Positions 40,150 through 49,444 of a stretch of DNA of 64,000 nucleotides are shown one piece after another. The stretch is from a virus, in IMG/VR virus record IMGVR_UViG_3300024259_002152, positions 124,001 to 188,000 of that record; one strand, written 5' to 3'. Every line of letters begins with the position of its first letter. Position 1 is the first letter of the stretch. The notes under the pieces were generated by a model, which worked only from the letters and a program-made list of their open reading frames with translations, was not told where the DNA came from and did not search any database. Position numbers and translations under genes: made by a program.

Positions 40150-40616
40150 TAACCATACCAATAGATCTATTATTTTTTCCTTACAAACCTGATTTGGTGG
40201 ATTATTATCAAAAGTATTGGAGGAAAGATGGCAACTATTTATGGATGGGGAATCATCCACTAACCCTTTTTGCGGAAGATTATATAAAATATGGTAAGAA
40301 AGTATTGGAGAATTTAGATAGTCATATATTCATCAAATATGAATATGATAGATATTCTGAAGCTCCAACAGTTAAAAATGATACTCACAAATACAATGCT
40401 TCTCGAAGAATTATAGATATGGTTGATTCTGTAAAAAAATATGGATATTGTCAAAACAAGTATGACAAATCTAAACATCTAATAAGAGTTATTAGAAATG
40501 TCGATAAAAAATATATGATAAATAAAGAAGTATATGTTTTAAAAAGTAAAAAGCACAGGGCGTCAGCCTGTTGCGTATTAGGCATTAGAAACATAAAAGT
40601 TAAGGTTATTAATTAA
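40137..40616 (+). CDS. ParB-fold-like small protein of the glycan cluster
   Basis: 159 residues. The C-terminus KSKKHRASACCVLGIRNIKV resembles the ParB/sulfiredoxin-fold core 'dG.HR..a....G...i.v', where HR contacts nucleotide or sugar in relatives. The N-terminal part (IDLLFFPYKPDLVDYYQKYW) is unknown. Similar short proteins sit at 55308 and 58002, each next to glycosyltransferase genes, which suggests a role in sugar synthesis rather than DNA segregation. Confidence in the fold is modest. Confidence 0.45.
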   Translation: MSEIITIPIDLLFFPYKPDLVDYYQKYWRKDGNYLWMGNHPLTLFAEDYIKYGKKVLENLDSHIFIKYEYDRYSEAPTVKNDTHKYNASRRIIDMVDSVKKYGYCQNKYDKSKHLIRVIRNVDKKYMINKEVYVLKSKKHRASACCVLGIRNIKVKVIN

Positions 40617-40617
40617 A

Positions 40618-41742
40618 ATGAAAAATATTTTGTTGATTACTACCGTGTATAGAGTTGGAGAAAAAATATATCCTATTATTCCTAAATTATCAGAGAAATA
40701 TAATGTTCATGTTCTCAATATGTATCAAATGAGTAATAAAACACCATGGGTTAATATGGATGATCCTCGTATAGGTTTTTATGACATGTGTGAGAAATAT
40801 TGTTCTCATATCGTGCATGGGCCACAGTATTTCCACGCCGCCGACAAAGATGCAGAGGTGAATTATAGATTTGTTAAGAAAATAGACAAATACTTACAAA
40901 GAGATTATTATGATTTGGTTATTTGGGATAATAATATTACTATCAAGGGTGGTCAATTGAATGAGATATATAAATGGTTTAAGGAACAAGATATTATTAA
41001 TGTAGGTTGTCCTCATGGAAATAAGGAGATTAAAGCTTATAGGATTCATAAAAGATTAAACAGACTTTACGATTATTCTTTTGTTTTTGGGAAAAAAGAA
41101 AAGAAAGCATTAGAATCTATTTCTAAAGGGAAATTAACAAATAAGCTTTTTACGGGAGGCATTCCAGATAACGATAAATTAAAAGGATATAGCAGGGGGA
41201 ATAAATATATTCTTATTATACCTAATTTTACAGATCCTGCTTTAATTGGTGGACAGACTTCTCATTTTAAGATATTTACGAAACAGATTTTTGATGAATT
41301 AAAAATTCATGAACTAAGTAAGGATTATAGTTGTGATATTATAATTAAGGAAAAATTGAAACTATTTTATTCAACTACACTTTTAAAAGATTCTCTTAAA
41401 TCATATGAAAATGTTCATTGTATAGATTATCACGAGGATCATAATCAGCTTATTGCTGATGCTATATGTGTAATAGGCGCTTCATCTACATTGAATTTTA
41501 AATCTATTCAAATGGGAATACCAAGTATTTTGTTAAAAGGATATGGGGTGAGTGGTAATTTTTCGAACTATCAGGGGATGATTGGTAGTGATCCTATAAA
41601 AATGAGAGAATCTATTGAAAAACAAGAAAAAGATGGTAAAGATATTAATTTTATTACCGATACACTAGAAGGCGGTTTAGATTTTAATTCTACTGATGTA
41701 TATGTAGATAGAATAGATAAAATAATTGGAGAGGTTAAATGA
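40618..41742 (+). CDS. GT-B-type (CDP-glycerol-transferase-like) glycan enzyme
   Basis: 374 residues. NILLITTVYRVGEKIYPIIP, NVGCPHGNKEIKAYRIHKRL (a GH.H-like region), and late NQLIADAICVIGASSTLNFK (the '.aDv.i...St...e' nucleotide-binding region) resemble polysaccharide-chain transferases such as CDP-glycerophosphotransferases and polysialyltransferases. A role in adding a phospho-sugar or long chain is inferred. The stop overlaps the next start (ATGA). Confidence 0.6.
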   Translation: MKNILLITTVYRVGEKIYPIIPKLSEKYNVHVLNMYQMSNKTPWVNMDDPRIGFYDMCEKYCSHIVHGPQYFHAADKDAEVNYRFVKKIDKYLQRDYYDLVIWDNNITIKGGQLNEIYKWFKEQDIINVGCPHGNKEIKAYRIHKRLNRLYDYSFVFGKKEKKALESISKGKLTNKLFTGGIPDNDKLKGYSRGNKYILIIPNFTDPALIGGQTSHFKIFTKQIFDELKIHELSKDYSCDIIIKEKLKLFYSTTLLKDSLKSYENVHCIDYHEDHNQLIADAICVIGASSTLNFKSIQMGIPSILLKGYGVSGNFSNYQGMIGSDPIKMRESIEKQEKDGKDINFITDTLEGGLDFNSTDVYVDRIDKIIGEVK

Positions 41743-42275
41743 TTTTAAAATTACATTTGGGTTGTGGAGAGAAGCATATTGATGGATATATTAATATTGA
41801 TATAAGGCCAATGGAAGAAGTGGATAAGGTGGATAATATAAAATATTTGCGTTCTTTTAAGCCCAATACGGTGGATGTTATTTATTCTTGTTCTGTTTTG
41901 GAGCATTTTATTAGATGGGAGTACAAAAATGCATTAAGAAGATGGTATGAATTATTGAAGCCAGGGGGGAAGCTAAGGATAGGAGTGCCAGATTTTGAGT
42001 CAATTGTAAAATATTATCAACATAATAAAGATCTGGATTCAATTCTTGGTCTTTTATATGGGGGTCAGGACTATGAGCAGAATTTTCATCATATGTGTTG
42101 GGATTTTCGTAGTTTGCAAAAAGATTTATATGAAATTGGTTTTAAGGACATTCATAGATATAACTGGAGAGATACAGAGCATTCCCATATTGACGATTTT
42201 AGTCAGTCTTATTTGCCTCATATGGATAAAGAGCAGGGAAGGTTAATGCATCTTAATGTGGAGGCAGTTAAATGA
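41739..42275 (+). CDS. Class I SAM-dependent methyltransferase
   Basis: 178 residues. LKLHLGCGEKHIDGYINIDI is motif I in the 'LhLGCG....GyiNiD' form; NTVDVIYSCSVLEHF with RRWYELLKPGGKLRIGVPDF are the motif for strand 4 and the KPGG strand 5. This form is frequent in polysaccharide clusters, where it methylates sugars or acts on small substrates. Overlaps both neighbours by 4 nt. Confidence 0.88.
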   Translation: MILKLHLGCGEKHIDGYINIDIRPMEEVDKVDNIKYLRSFKPNTVDVIYSCSVLEHFIRWEYKNALRRWYELLKPGGKLRIGVPDFESIVKYYQHNKDLDSILGLLYGGQDYEQNFHHMCWDFRSLQKDLYEIGFKDIHRYNWRDTEHSHIDDFSQSYLPHMDKEQGRLMHLNVEAVK

Positions 42276-43261
42276 ATCATAAAATAGGTATTCTATTGAC
42301 AAGTAGAAATAATTATGATTTTATGGGGAAAAAATGGTGCAAACAGACTTTAGAAGAATCTGATGGTAATATATTTCCAGTGTTGAATATAGATGAAGAT
42401 TCTTCGGCGGAAGAAAAACAAAAAGGAAGAGAATTATGTGATAAATATAACAACATGACTTATATGGATAGAGAAGAACCAGGGATGCATTATAACATTG
42501 ATTCAGCTATAAGATTTTTTGGGGATGATGTAAAATATATAGTATGGTTTCAGCATGATTGCTGGCCTCTTCAAAAAGATTTTTTTCACATATTTAATAG
42601 TATTGTAGAGAATGGTAAGTTAGATAATTTTGGGACAATTGGATTTAATAGTTTAGCTCAAAATATATTCAAAAGAGATAATCAGCACGAGGAGATAATA
42701 AAAGAATTTAGAGAAGGTAAAATGCCGTTGGGAGTATTGTCAAGAAGTGTTTTAGAAAGTGCAGGAGCAAGAGATCTTTATTATTGTGGAAAGAAGGTGA
42801 AAAATAGGATAGGTCATCCAGTTGGTAAAGATAAATTTTCAAAACCATGTGCGATAGCGGTGCCTGTCTGGTATGCTATAGCTGTAAATGTATCTCTGTT
42901 TAAAAAGGAAATAGATTTAGATAGAGATATGCGTTTTTTTAGATCTTGGGATGATATAGCTTTTCAGTTTTTGAATAAAAATATATATAACATAGTTTTG
43001 CCTGATTTATATATAGAACATAGACCTGATCTAAAAAAGCTTTTTGGATTGCCTGCTTTGTCTGTAAAAAGAGTAAAAAAAGATGATACTTATCACTCGG
43101 CAGTTGGGGTTGGTCCTGAAGCATGGATTAAATATTGGGGATGGGACTTTGAGCATCCCTCAACTTTCGAAAAAGTTAAAGACAAATATAAAGATACATT
43201 GTTGTATAAATTTTATAAATATGATTACACAAAAGGACCATTAAGGAGCTTTGAAATATAA
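42272..43261 (+). CDS. GT-A-type glycosyltransferase-like protein
   Basis: 329 residues. IGILLTSRNNYDFMGKKWCK and VLNIDEDSSAEEKQKGRELC are the first nucleotide-binding strands of a GT2-like fold; YIVWFQHDCWPLQKDFFHIF gives a modified DxD (QHDCW). The C-terminal 100 residues (RSWDDIAFQFLNKNIYNIVL, IEHRPD) agree with an inverting GT-A enzyme. Donor and acceptor unknown. It ends one nucleotide into the next gene. Confidence 0.7.
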   Translation: MNHKIGILLTSRNNYDFMGKKWCKQTLEESDGNIFPVLNIDEDSSAEEKQKGRELCDKYNNMTYMDREEPGMHYNIDSAIRFFGDDVKYIVWFQHDCWPLQKDFFHIFNSIVENGKLDNFGTIGFNSLAQNIFKRDNQHEEIIKEFREGKMPLGVLSRSVLESAGARDLYYCGKKVKNRIGHPVGKDKFSKPCAIAVPVWYAIAVNVSLFKKEIDLDRDMRFFRSWDDIAFQFLNKNIYNIVLPDLYIEHRPDLKKLFGLPALSVKRVKKDDTYHSAVGVGPEAWIKYWGWDFEHPSTFEKVKDKYKDTLLYKFYKYDYTKGPLRSFEI

Positions 43262-44223
43262 TGACTAACTTATCAAGAAAAATTATTTGTATAACACCCA
43301 TTAAACATATAGAGGGGGCAATAGAAGCTCTTCAAAAATGTGGAGAAGTTATTTATGATCCGTATATTGCCAAAACAGATCTTAAAAATAGAATAATTTA
43401 CCATGAAATAGATACCATATTTTCGAATCCATGTAAACAAACTTTTAAGATTGATGAAGAGTTGTTAGCAGGAACAAACGTGGATACTATTTGTACTGCT
43501 TCTACGGGAACAGATCATATAGCTATGGATTATTGCAAGATTAATAACATAGAAGTTTTATGTTTGGCCAAGGATTATGAAATACTTGAGACTATTACTT
43601 CTACAGCAGAGATGGCGTTTACATTAATGCTTGCTTTAATTAGAAATCTACCTAAAGCTGTTGAGGGGGTTAGTAGATATGAATGGGACTACGAGAAATA
43701 TAGAAGTAGACAATTAGATCATCTTAGAGTCGGTATCATTGGATATGGTCGATTAGGAGAGATTTATGCAAAATTCTGTGATCCTTTTTTCGCGGATGTG
43801 ATAGTAACTGATCCTTATAAGGATGTGGGTAATAGGTATCTTCAGGTAGAGTTAGATGAATTATTATATCAATCTGATGTTATTGCTCTTCATATTCACT
43901 TGAATAAAGAAACATATCATATGATAAATGAAGAAGCTATTAACAAAATGAAAGATGGTGCTTATTTAGTTAATACGTCTAGGGGAGATATTGTGGATGA
44001 GAAAGCGGTTATAGCAGCAATAAGAAGAGGCAAAATAAAGGGGTATGCTGCTGATGTTATATCTGGTGAATATCAAGACGATGTTAGCGAAAGCGCGATG
44101 ATTAATGCTATGAATGAAGGTTTGAATATTGTTATTAGTCCTCATATTTCTGGGACAACCAAAGAAGCACAGAAAATAGCATATTTATATGCCATATCTA
44201 AATTGGCAAGGGAGGATGATTAA
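43261..44223 (+). CDS. D-isomer-specific 2-hydroxyacid dehydrogenase
   Basis: 320 residues. VGIIGYGRLGEIYAKF (GxGxxG), the NAD domain's HIHLNKETYHMINEEAINKM, then AYLVNTSRGDIVDEKAVIAA and ISPHISGTTKEA, which carry the active-site Arg/Glu/His set of the SerA/PdxB/phosphoglycerate dehydrogenase family (here H in ISPHISG). It oxidises or reduces a 2-hydroxyacid with NAD; in this cluster it may supply a lactyl-, glyceryl- or ribose-derived substituent, or serve as a sugar-precursor enzyme. It shares ATG with the next gene's junction (TAATG). Confidence 0.88.
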   Translation: MTNLSRKIICITPIKHIEGAIEALQKCGEVIYDPYIAKTDLKNRIIYHEIDTIFSNPCKQTFKIDEELLAGTNVDTICTASTGTDHIAMDYCKINNIEVLCLAKDYEILETITSTAEMAFTLMLALIRNLPKAVEGVSRYEWDYEKYRSRQLDHLRVGIIGYGRLGEIYAKFCDPFFADVIVTDPYKDVGNRYLQVELDELLYQSDVIALHIHLNKETYHMINEEAINKMKDGAYLVNTSRGDIVDEKAVIAAIRRGKIKGYAADVISGEYQDDVSESAMINAMNEGLNIVISPHISGTTKEAQKIAYLYAISKLAREDD

Positions 44224-44864
44224 TGATTGTTTATCCTTCTTATGAGTGGTCAAAGAGAATGGTTCATAAATCTAATAAAGATTTGAAGAGGACTGTTTTT
44301 AAATATTGCAAATATAATCCTAAAGTTATTTTTGATGTGGGAGCTAATATTGGTGTTTATTCTTTTTTGTTTTCTATGAGGTATAAAGATGCAAAAATAT
44401 ATTCGTTTGAGCCAGTTGTTGAGAATTTTAATTATTTAGTTCAAAATATAGAAGCTAATAATCTTAAAAATGTCATTCCGTATAATTTTGGTTTTTATAA
44501 AGAAGAGAAAATAATGGAATTAGGAGTTCCTGTATACGATAAAGATGATCCTAGAGGAGGGACTTATACCCTTTTCAGCCAGGGGGAGTTAACCAATAAA
44601 GTTGTTGCGAAATTTAAGATTTTAGATGATTTTATTTTGCAAAACAATATTACAGAAATAGATATCTTAAAAGTAGATGTTGAAGGATCAGAAAGAAATA
44701 TGTTTGAGAGAGGTATAAATGCGTTAAAAATAACAAAAATGTTGCATATCGAATTCTGGAAACAAAATAAAGAACATAAAGATATTATGATAAATTTTTT
44801 GGAAAAACTTGGTTTTAAATCCATAAGGCGTAATCATCAAAATTTCTTATTTAAAAAATATTAG
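44223..44864 (+). CDS. FkbM-family methyltransferase, copy 1
   Basis: 213 residues. KVIFDVGANIGVYSFLFSMR and IYSFEPVVENFNYLVQNIEA are the DvGAniG and sFEP.....L signatures of FkbM O-methyltransferases; DILKVDVEGSERNMFERGIN is the third (D.ek.DvEG.E...l.G). Methylates a sugar hydroxyl in known members. It follows the dehydrogenase by 0 nt. A second FkbM gene is at 52962. Confidence 0.92.
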   Translation: MIVYPSYEWSKRMVHKSNKDLKRTVFKYCKYNPKVIFDVGANIGVYSFLFSMRYKDAKIYSFEPVVENFNYLVQNIEANNLKNVIPYNFGFYKEEKIMELGVPVYDKDDPRGGTYTLFSQGELTNKVVAKFKILDDFILQNNITEIDILKVDVEGSERNMFERGINALKITKMLHIEFWKQNKEHKDIMINFLEKLGFKSIRRNHQNFLFKKY

Positions 44865-44876
44865 GGAGAATAAAGA

Positions 44877-45566
44877 ATGATTCATAATAAAAAAATATTG
44901 GCTGTCACTTTAGCAAGGGGCGGGTCTACAACGATAAAAAAGAAAAATATTGTGGATATATGTGGTAAACCATTATTGCAATATACGACTGAAGAAGTTA
45001 AGAAAAGTAGATATATTGATAGGTATATGGTTTCTACGGATGATGATGACATTAAAAAAGTATGTAATAATGTTGATGTTGAATATTATAATAGATCTGC
45101 CGAGTTTGCCCAATCAACCTCCAAAAGCGCTGATGCTCTAATAGAGGTTATAAATGATATTGAAGAAGATTTTGATTATATTGTAGATGTGATGTGTACT
45201 AATCCCCTTAAAACAGTTGAGGATATAGATGAATGTATAGAAAAATTAGATAGTACCGATGCTGATTCTGTCGTGTCTGTTGTAAGAATATGGGATCATC
45301 ACCCATCAAGAGCAAAATACATTGAGAATGATTTGCTAAAAGATTTTTATTCAGAGCCCACAGAAAGTAGGAGGCAAGATTTAACACCTCCTGCTTATGT
45401 GAGGAATGGTTCTATTTATATCACATCTATAGATAGGTTATTAAAGTATCGAGATAGGTTAACTGGGGTTCTTAGACCATATGTTATGCCAGAAGATAGA
45501 ACTATAAATATAGATGAATATACCGATCTATTGATGGCCAGAATAATATTAGACAAAAAGGATTAG
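44877..45566 (+). CDS. neuA: CMP-N-acylneuraminate cytidylyltransferase-like enzyme
   Basis: 229 residues. ILAVTLARGGSTTIKKKNIV is a variant of the NeuA P-loop region (ArgGSkgip.KN) in which the glycine-proline part is replaced by TTIKK; the CTP-binding RGGS remains. DICGKPLLQYTTEEVKKSRY, YMVSTDDDDI and VMCTNPLKTVEDIDECI follow, and AYVRNGSIYITSID supplies the final 'nG.iYi' strand. Probably activates a nonulosonate. AGGGAG ribosome site. Confidence 0.85.
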   Translation: MIHNKKILAVTLARGGSTTIKKKNIVDICGKPLLQYTTEEVKKSRYIDRYMVSTDDDDIKKVCNNVDVEYYNRSAEFAQSTSKSADALIEVINDIEEDFDYIVDVMCTNPLKTVEDIDECIEKLDSTDADSVVSVVRIWDHHPSRAKYIENDLLKDFYSEPTESRRQDLTPPAYVRNGSIYITSIDRLLKYRDRLTGVLRPYVMPEDRTINIDEYTDLLMARIILDKKD

Positions 45567-45575
45567 AAAATATTA

Positions 45576-46451
45576 ATGAAAAAATTTAGAATAATTAAAT
45601 CAAGAGATAAGGGCGTGTTTTCTAATTTTTTACAGGTTCTTCAATGTTTGTATATATCGGAATTAGATGGAAGAATACCAATTGTGGACTGGGATATTAT
45701 ATGGCATGCTCAAAAAGAACCTCATAATGGATCTACAAACGTTTGGGAATATTATTTTGAACCAGTTTCTTCTTATTCTATTGATGATGTCAATCCAGAT
45801 AAAGATAGCGTAAAAATAGCTAATAAATATAGGAAGAAGGGCAAAAATATACGAGGGTGGGATAGAAGCTGTTGGACTTATAAAGTAAAACCTCCTAAGA
45901 GATGCTTAAATAATCCTAGTAGAGCATGTAGAGAGGCTATTAATCGTATCATTGTTAAATATATTAGAATAAAAAAACCTATTTTGAATAAGATAGATGA
46001 ATTTTATGTTAAAAATTTAGAAGGATTCGATTTGTTAGGGGTTCACATACGCGCTGCTACTGGATGGGGTCATCAGAGAAATCTGTTATTTGATGATTAT
46101 GTAAAACCTATGAAAAAATATTTGTTACAACATGATAATTCAAGGATTTTTTTGGCTACTGATTATGCTCCTTGTCTCAAATACATGCGAGATATTTTTG
46201 GCGACAAACTGGTGAATTATGATTGTCATATATCTGAAAATGGTTATTTAACAGTAACTGGTTCCTCTTCTATCTTAGAAAAAAAAACAGGGGGAGCATT
46301 AATCGGAGAAGAAGCTATAATTGATGCTATGTTGTTATCCAAATGTCATAAACTAGTACATGGAATGTCTAATGTGAGCGCTTCGGTAATGTATTTAAAT
46401 AAAGATATAGAAAATGAATATATTCCAGTGCGCAAACAGCGAGAGTGTTAA
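45576..46451 (+). CDS. Fucosyltransferase-like protein (NodZ/FUT8-type), tandem copy 1
   Basis: 291 residues. LLGVHIRAATGWGHQRNLLF contains the H-x-R motif of fucosyltransferases that bind GDP-fucose (GT11/GT23/GT65-68), followed by IFLATDYAPCLKYMRDIFGD and a final GEEAIIDAMLLSKCHKLVHG then MSNVSASVMYLN, as in NodZ and FUT8. IPIVDWDIIWHAQKE at the N-terminus is shared with copy 2. Uses GDP-L-fucose supplied by Gmd/Fcl upstream. The exact GT family is inferred from motif order. Confidence 0.75.
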   Translation: MKKFRIIKSRDKGVFSNFLQVLQCLYISELDGRIPIVDWDIIWHAQKEPHNGSTNVWEYYFEPVSSYSIDDVNPDKDSVKIANKYRKKGKNIRGWDRSCWTYKVKPPKRCLNNPSRACREAINRIIVKYIRIKKPILNKIDEFYVKNLEGFDLLGVHIRAATGWGHQRNLLFDDYVKPMKKYLLQHDNSRIFLATDYAPCLKYMRDIFGDKLVNYDCHISENGYLTVTGSSSILEKKTGGALIGEEAIIDAMLLSKCHKLVHGMSNVSASVMYLNKDIENEYIPVRKQREC

Positions 46452-47318
46452 ATGAGCATAAAAAAAATTACAATAATTAAATCTAGAAATTTTGGTCTTT
46501 TTTCTAATTTTCTTCATACTCTTCAATATTTATATCTATCTGAAGTGGAGGATAGAATACCAATTGTGGACTGGGATATTGTATGGTATTCTCAAGAGAA
46601 GGGTTATAATGGCTCTAAAAATGTTTGGGAATATTATTTTGAACCAGTTTCTCCTTTCAGTTTAAAAGATATAGATAGAGATAAAGATGATGTAAAAGAA
46701 GTAAAGAAATACATAAAGGGAAGAAAATTACATTCCGAGCCAGATGGTTGTTGGGATTATATATCTTCTCCTCCAGAAATTTGTCTTAGTAATCCTAGTC
46801 CCGAAGCAAGGGCATTTATGCATTCTCTGATTAAAAAATATGTGGCTATTAAGTCCCCTATACAGAGCAAAATAGATTCTTTCTATGAGAAGAATATGAA
46901 GAATAATCAAGTAATTGGTGCTCACGTTAGGGCGTGTAGAGATAATAGAGGAGGGCATAGAGATATTCCGTTAGGTAAATATACTAAAAATATCGATAAA
47001 TATCTTTCTAATAATCCAAGTGCAAAAGTTCTGATAACCACTGATTATAAGCCATTTGTAGATCATTTTGCAAAAAAGTATAGGGATCGAATTATCTATT
47101 ATAATAGTCAACGGTCTGTCAATGGTTTTAGTCCTACATGCGGATTCAAAAGAAATCTTACTAGGAACAAAGGAGGGCCTAAAGTGGGAGAAGAAGTTTT
47201 GATAGAGTGTATTCTTTTATCAAAATGTGATCGTGTTCTTCATAGTTCTTCCAATGTTTCTAGTGCATGCATGTATTTTAATCCTAATTTTTCTCATAAG
47301 TATTTTGAACATGAGTGA
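46452..47318 (+). CDS. Fucosyltransferase-like protein (NodZ/FUT8-type), tandem copy 2
   Basis: 288 residues, starting immediately after copy 1. RIPIVDWDIVWYSQEKGYNG and NVWEYYFEPVSPFSLKDID match copy 1 (IPIVDWDIIWHAQKE; NVWEYYFEPVSSYSIDDVN). VIGAHVRACRDNRGGHRDIP gives the HxR motif in the variant AHVRACRDN, and GEEVLIECILLSKCDRVLHS the C-terminal region. The two copies are roughly half identical by eye, so they may attach fucose to different acceptors. Copy 2 overlaps the next gene. Confidence 0.75.
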   Translation: MSIKKITIIKSRNFGLFSNFLHTLQYLYLSEVEDRIPIVDWDIVWYSQEKGYNGSKNVWEYYFEPVSPFSLKDIDRDKDDVKEVKKYIKGRKLHSEPDGCWDYISSPPEICLSNPSPEARAFMHSLIKKYVAIKSPIQSKIDSFYEKNMKNNQVIGAHVRACRDNRGGHRDIPLGKYTKNIDKYLSNNPSAKVLITTDYKPFVDHFAKKYRDRIIYYNSQRSVNGFSPTCGFKRNLTRNKGGPKVGEEVLIECILLSKCDRVLHSSSNVSSACMYFNPNFSHKYFEHE

Positions 47319-48000
47319 AATGGATAATATAAGAGATATAATTAAAGATCCATATTCGAATATTAGTATAAGTTTATTAATATCTTCTAAGAATTATGAT
47401 GACTTTTTAAAATTATACAATAATTTATTGTTATCATCAAGCGGAATTGAATCTATTGAAATACTGGTTAAGATTGATGAATTAGATAAAAGATATTTTG
47501 ATTTATTAAATGATGGTCCTTGCAAATTTAAGGTGTTAAATTATCCTCCTTATCATAGAAGGTATTCGGGTCATATTTTTTTTAATGATTTGTGTAAAAT
47601 ATCTCATGGCAAATTAATATGGCCTCTTTATGAAGATTGTGAGATTATTAGGGGAGATTGGTATAGTTGTTTGATGCAACTTGTCGATGATAATTTATAT
47701 AAGGATAATATTTTTAACATAGCTATTCCTATGGATAACGGAAAAGGATTTAAACAAATATGTGGAGCTAATATTGTAAGTAAAGAGTGGTTTGATTTTT
47801 TTGGAATTATATCTCCTTTTCCTAATTTGGACAGGTGGCTATCAGAATTATCAAGAAAAATAGGTAGATATGTGGGGATAAGTGAAGATAAATTATTGTC
47901 TCATTTTCCAAAAGGGCATAGAACGTTAAGTAAAAAACAAAGAAAAGAGTTATTTTATCCTCAGCTCGAAAAATATATAAAACATTTTAATGAAAGGTAG
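47311..48000 (+). CDS. GT-A-type glycosyltransferase-like protein
   Basis: From ATG 47311 there are 229 residues (ATG 47320 is an alternative; in-frame codons upstream encode no family motif). SNISISLLISSKNYDDFLKL and IEILVKIDELDKRYFDLLND are the first strands, and KLIWPLYEDCEIIRGDWYSC supplies an EDCE acidic site similar to DxD. ICGANIVSKEWFDFFGIISP is the acceptor-side loop. Donor unknown. It overlaps the preceding fucosyltransferase gene by 8 nt. Confidence 0.65.
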   Translation: MSEMDNIRDIIKDPYSNISISLLISSKNYDDFLKLYNNLLLSSSGIESIEILVKIDELDKRYFDLLNDGPCKFKVLNYPPYHRRYSGHIFFNDLCKISHGKLIWPLYEDCEIIRGDWYSCLMQLVDDNLYKDNIFNIAIPMDNGKGFKQICGANIVSKEWFDFFGIISPFPNLDRWLSELSRKIGRYVGISEDKLLSHFPKGHRTLSKKQRKELFYPQLEKYIKHFNER

Positions 48001-48005
48001 TTGCG

Positions 48006-48797
48006 ATGCATAAAACTAAATTAATAGCAGAACTAGGGTGGAATTGGATAGGGGACGTCTCTCTTGCAAAAGAGATGGTATCAGCAGCTAAAGAATCTGG
48101 TGCTGATTATGCTAAATTTCAAACTTGGAATGCCGAAAGATTGATTCCAGGGCCTTGGGACACGGATGGTAGGAGATCAGTATACAAAACAGCAGAATTG
48201 ACAAGAGAAAAACATCAGATCCTGAAAGATTATTGTGATTCTGTAGGAATTAAGTTTCTTACTGCTTGTTATTGCGCTAAAGACGTGGATCTTGTTTTAG
48301 AATTTTGTGATGAAGTTAAAATACCTAGTCCAGAATCAGAATGTGATCTATTAATGGAGCAGGTTATAGAAAAATTTAATCATGTTTATTTGGCTGTTGG
48401 AGCTTCTAATGTAGAAGAATATGCTAGATGGGCGCTTAAGAAGAATGTGACTTTGTTGCATTGTGTCTCCTCTTATCCTTGTAGTTTAGAGAATATAAAT
48501 TTGCCTAAAATGAAATTTTTACAAACCATAACATCTAGAGTTGGTTATAGTGGTCATTTATTGGGCATTCATGATGCTATTGCTGCTATTTGTATGGGAG
48601 CCACTGTCGTTGAAAAACATTTTACTATTGATACTAATCTCCCAGGAAAAGATAATCAACTATCTATTTTACCTCATGAGCTTAAAGAAATCAGAAATTT
48701 TGTTGATAGTTATGAAAAAATGACTATTGATAGGGGGCTGTCAATACAAGAATGTGAGGGGTATTATAGAAAATATCATAAAGGAAGATGGGGATAG
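48006..48797 (+). CDS. neuB: NeuB-family nonulosonate synthase (no SAF domain)
   Basis: 263 residues. LIAELGWNWIGDVSLAKEMV and GADYAKFQTW open the barrel; the NHxG of typical NeuB is replaced by NWIG, so the His contact is lost or changed. HIRLKFLTACY-type region, LAVGASNVEEYA, LLHCVSSYPC, VGYSGHLLGIHDAIAAICMG and ATVVEKHFTIDTN follow. The C-terminal SAF domain is absent. It probably condenses PEP with a hexosamine-derived aldose; whether activity survives the NWIG change is unclear. It overlaps the next gene by 10 nt. Confidence 0.8.
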   Translation: MHKTKLIAELGWNWIGDVSLAKEMVSAAKESGADYAKFQTWNAERLIPGPWDTDGRRSVYKTAELTREKHQILKDYCDSVGIKFLTACYCAKDVDLVLEFCDEVKIPSPESECDLLMEQVIEKFNHVYLAVGASNVEEYARWALKKNVTLLHCVSSYPCSLENINLPKMKFLQTITSRVGYSGHLLGIHDAIAAICMGATVVEKHFTIDTNLPGKDNQLSILPHELKEIRNFVDSYEKMTIDRGLSIQECEGYYRKYHKGRWG

Positions 48798-49444
48798 TGA
48801 ACAATAGAACGTTAATAGTTATTTTGACATGGAATAGGTTAAATGTCACTAAAGATACTCTTAAAACCTTATTTCATCATAATGGAAAAGACATAGATCT
48901 TTTATTTATAGATAATGGCTCTACAGATGGAACTGTTGAGTATTTGGAGGGTAAGGGATTTGAAGTTATAAAGAATAAGACTAATAAGGGGATATTTAGA
49001 GCATCGACAAAAGCGTGGGAAGAAGGAGTAAGAAAAGGATATGATTATATTCTAAATTTACAAAACGATTTTCCATGCGTAAGACCTATGCCTTTTAAAG
49101 ATTTAGAAGTCTATATGGATAATAATAAAGATGTTGGTTTTATAAGGTTGAATAAGAAAAAAGATAAGAAAAAGAATATCGTTACAGGGCAACCAATAAC
49201 GTATGAAAAGGCAGAGATAATTGGTTCTTACACTTTATCTAAGAATAACTATCATGCTGGTTTTAATCCTGCTTTAATAAGATCTACTATTATATGCGAT
49301 TTTATCAAATATGATGGGGACAACCCGAGAGAACGTATTTTAATGAACAATTTTAAAGAAATTGGACTAAAATGTTCTAAATTAATGCCAGAAGTATTTG
49401 ATACTTTAAAACAAAATCATAGAGTGGAGGGATGGAAGCATTAA
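48788..49444 (+). CDS. Family 2 glycosyltransferase (GT-A)
   Basis: 218 residues from ATG 48788 (GTG 48797 possible). TLIVILTWNRLNVTKDTLKT opens the GT2 fold, LLFIDNGSTDGTVEYL the first Asp pair, NKTNKGIFRASTKAWEEGV the helix with conserved N, and YILNLQNDFPCVRP a variant of the DxD (NLQNDF). RSTIICDFIKYDGDN near the end is the acceptor side. Cytoplasmic. Confidence 0.87.
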   Translation: MGIVNNRTLIVILTWNRLNVTKDTLKTLFHHNGKDIDLLFIDNGSTDGTVEYLEGKGFEVIKNKTNKGIFRASTKAWEEGVRKGYDYILNLQNDFPCVRPMPFKDLEVYMDNNKDVGFIRLNKKKDKKKNIVTGQPITYEKAEIIGSYTLSKNNYHAGFNPALIRSTIICDFIKYDGDNPRERILMNNFKEIGLKCSKLMPEVFDTLKQNHRVEGWKH

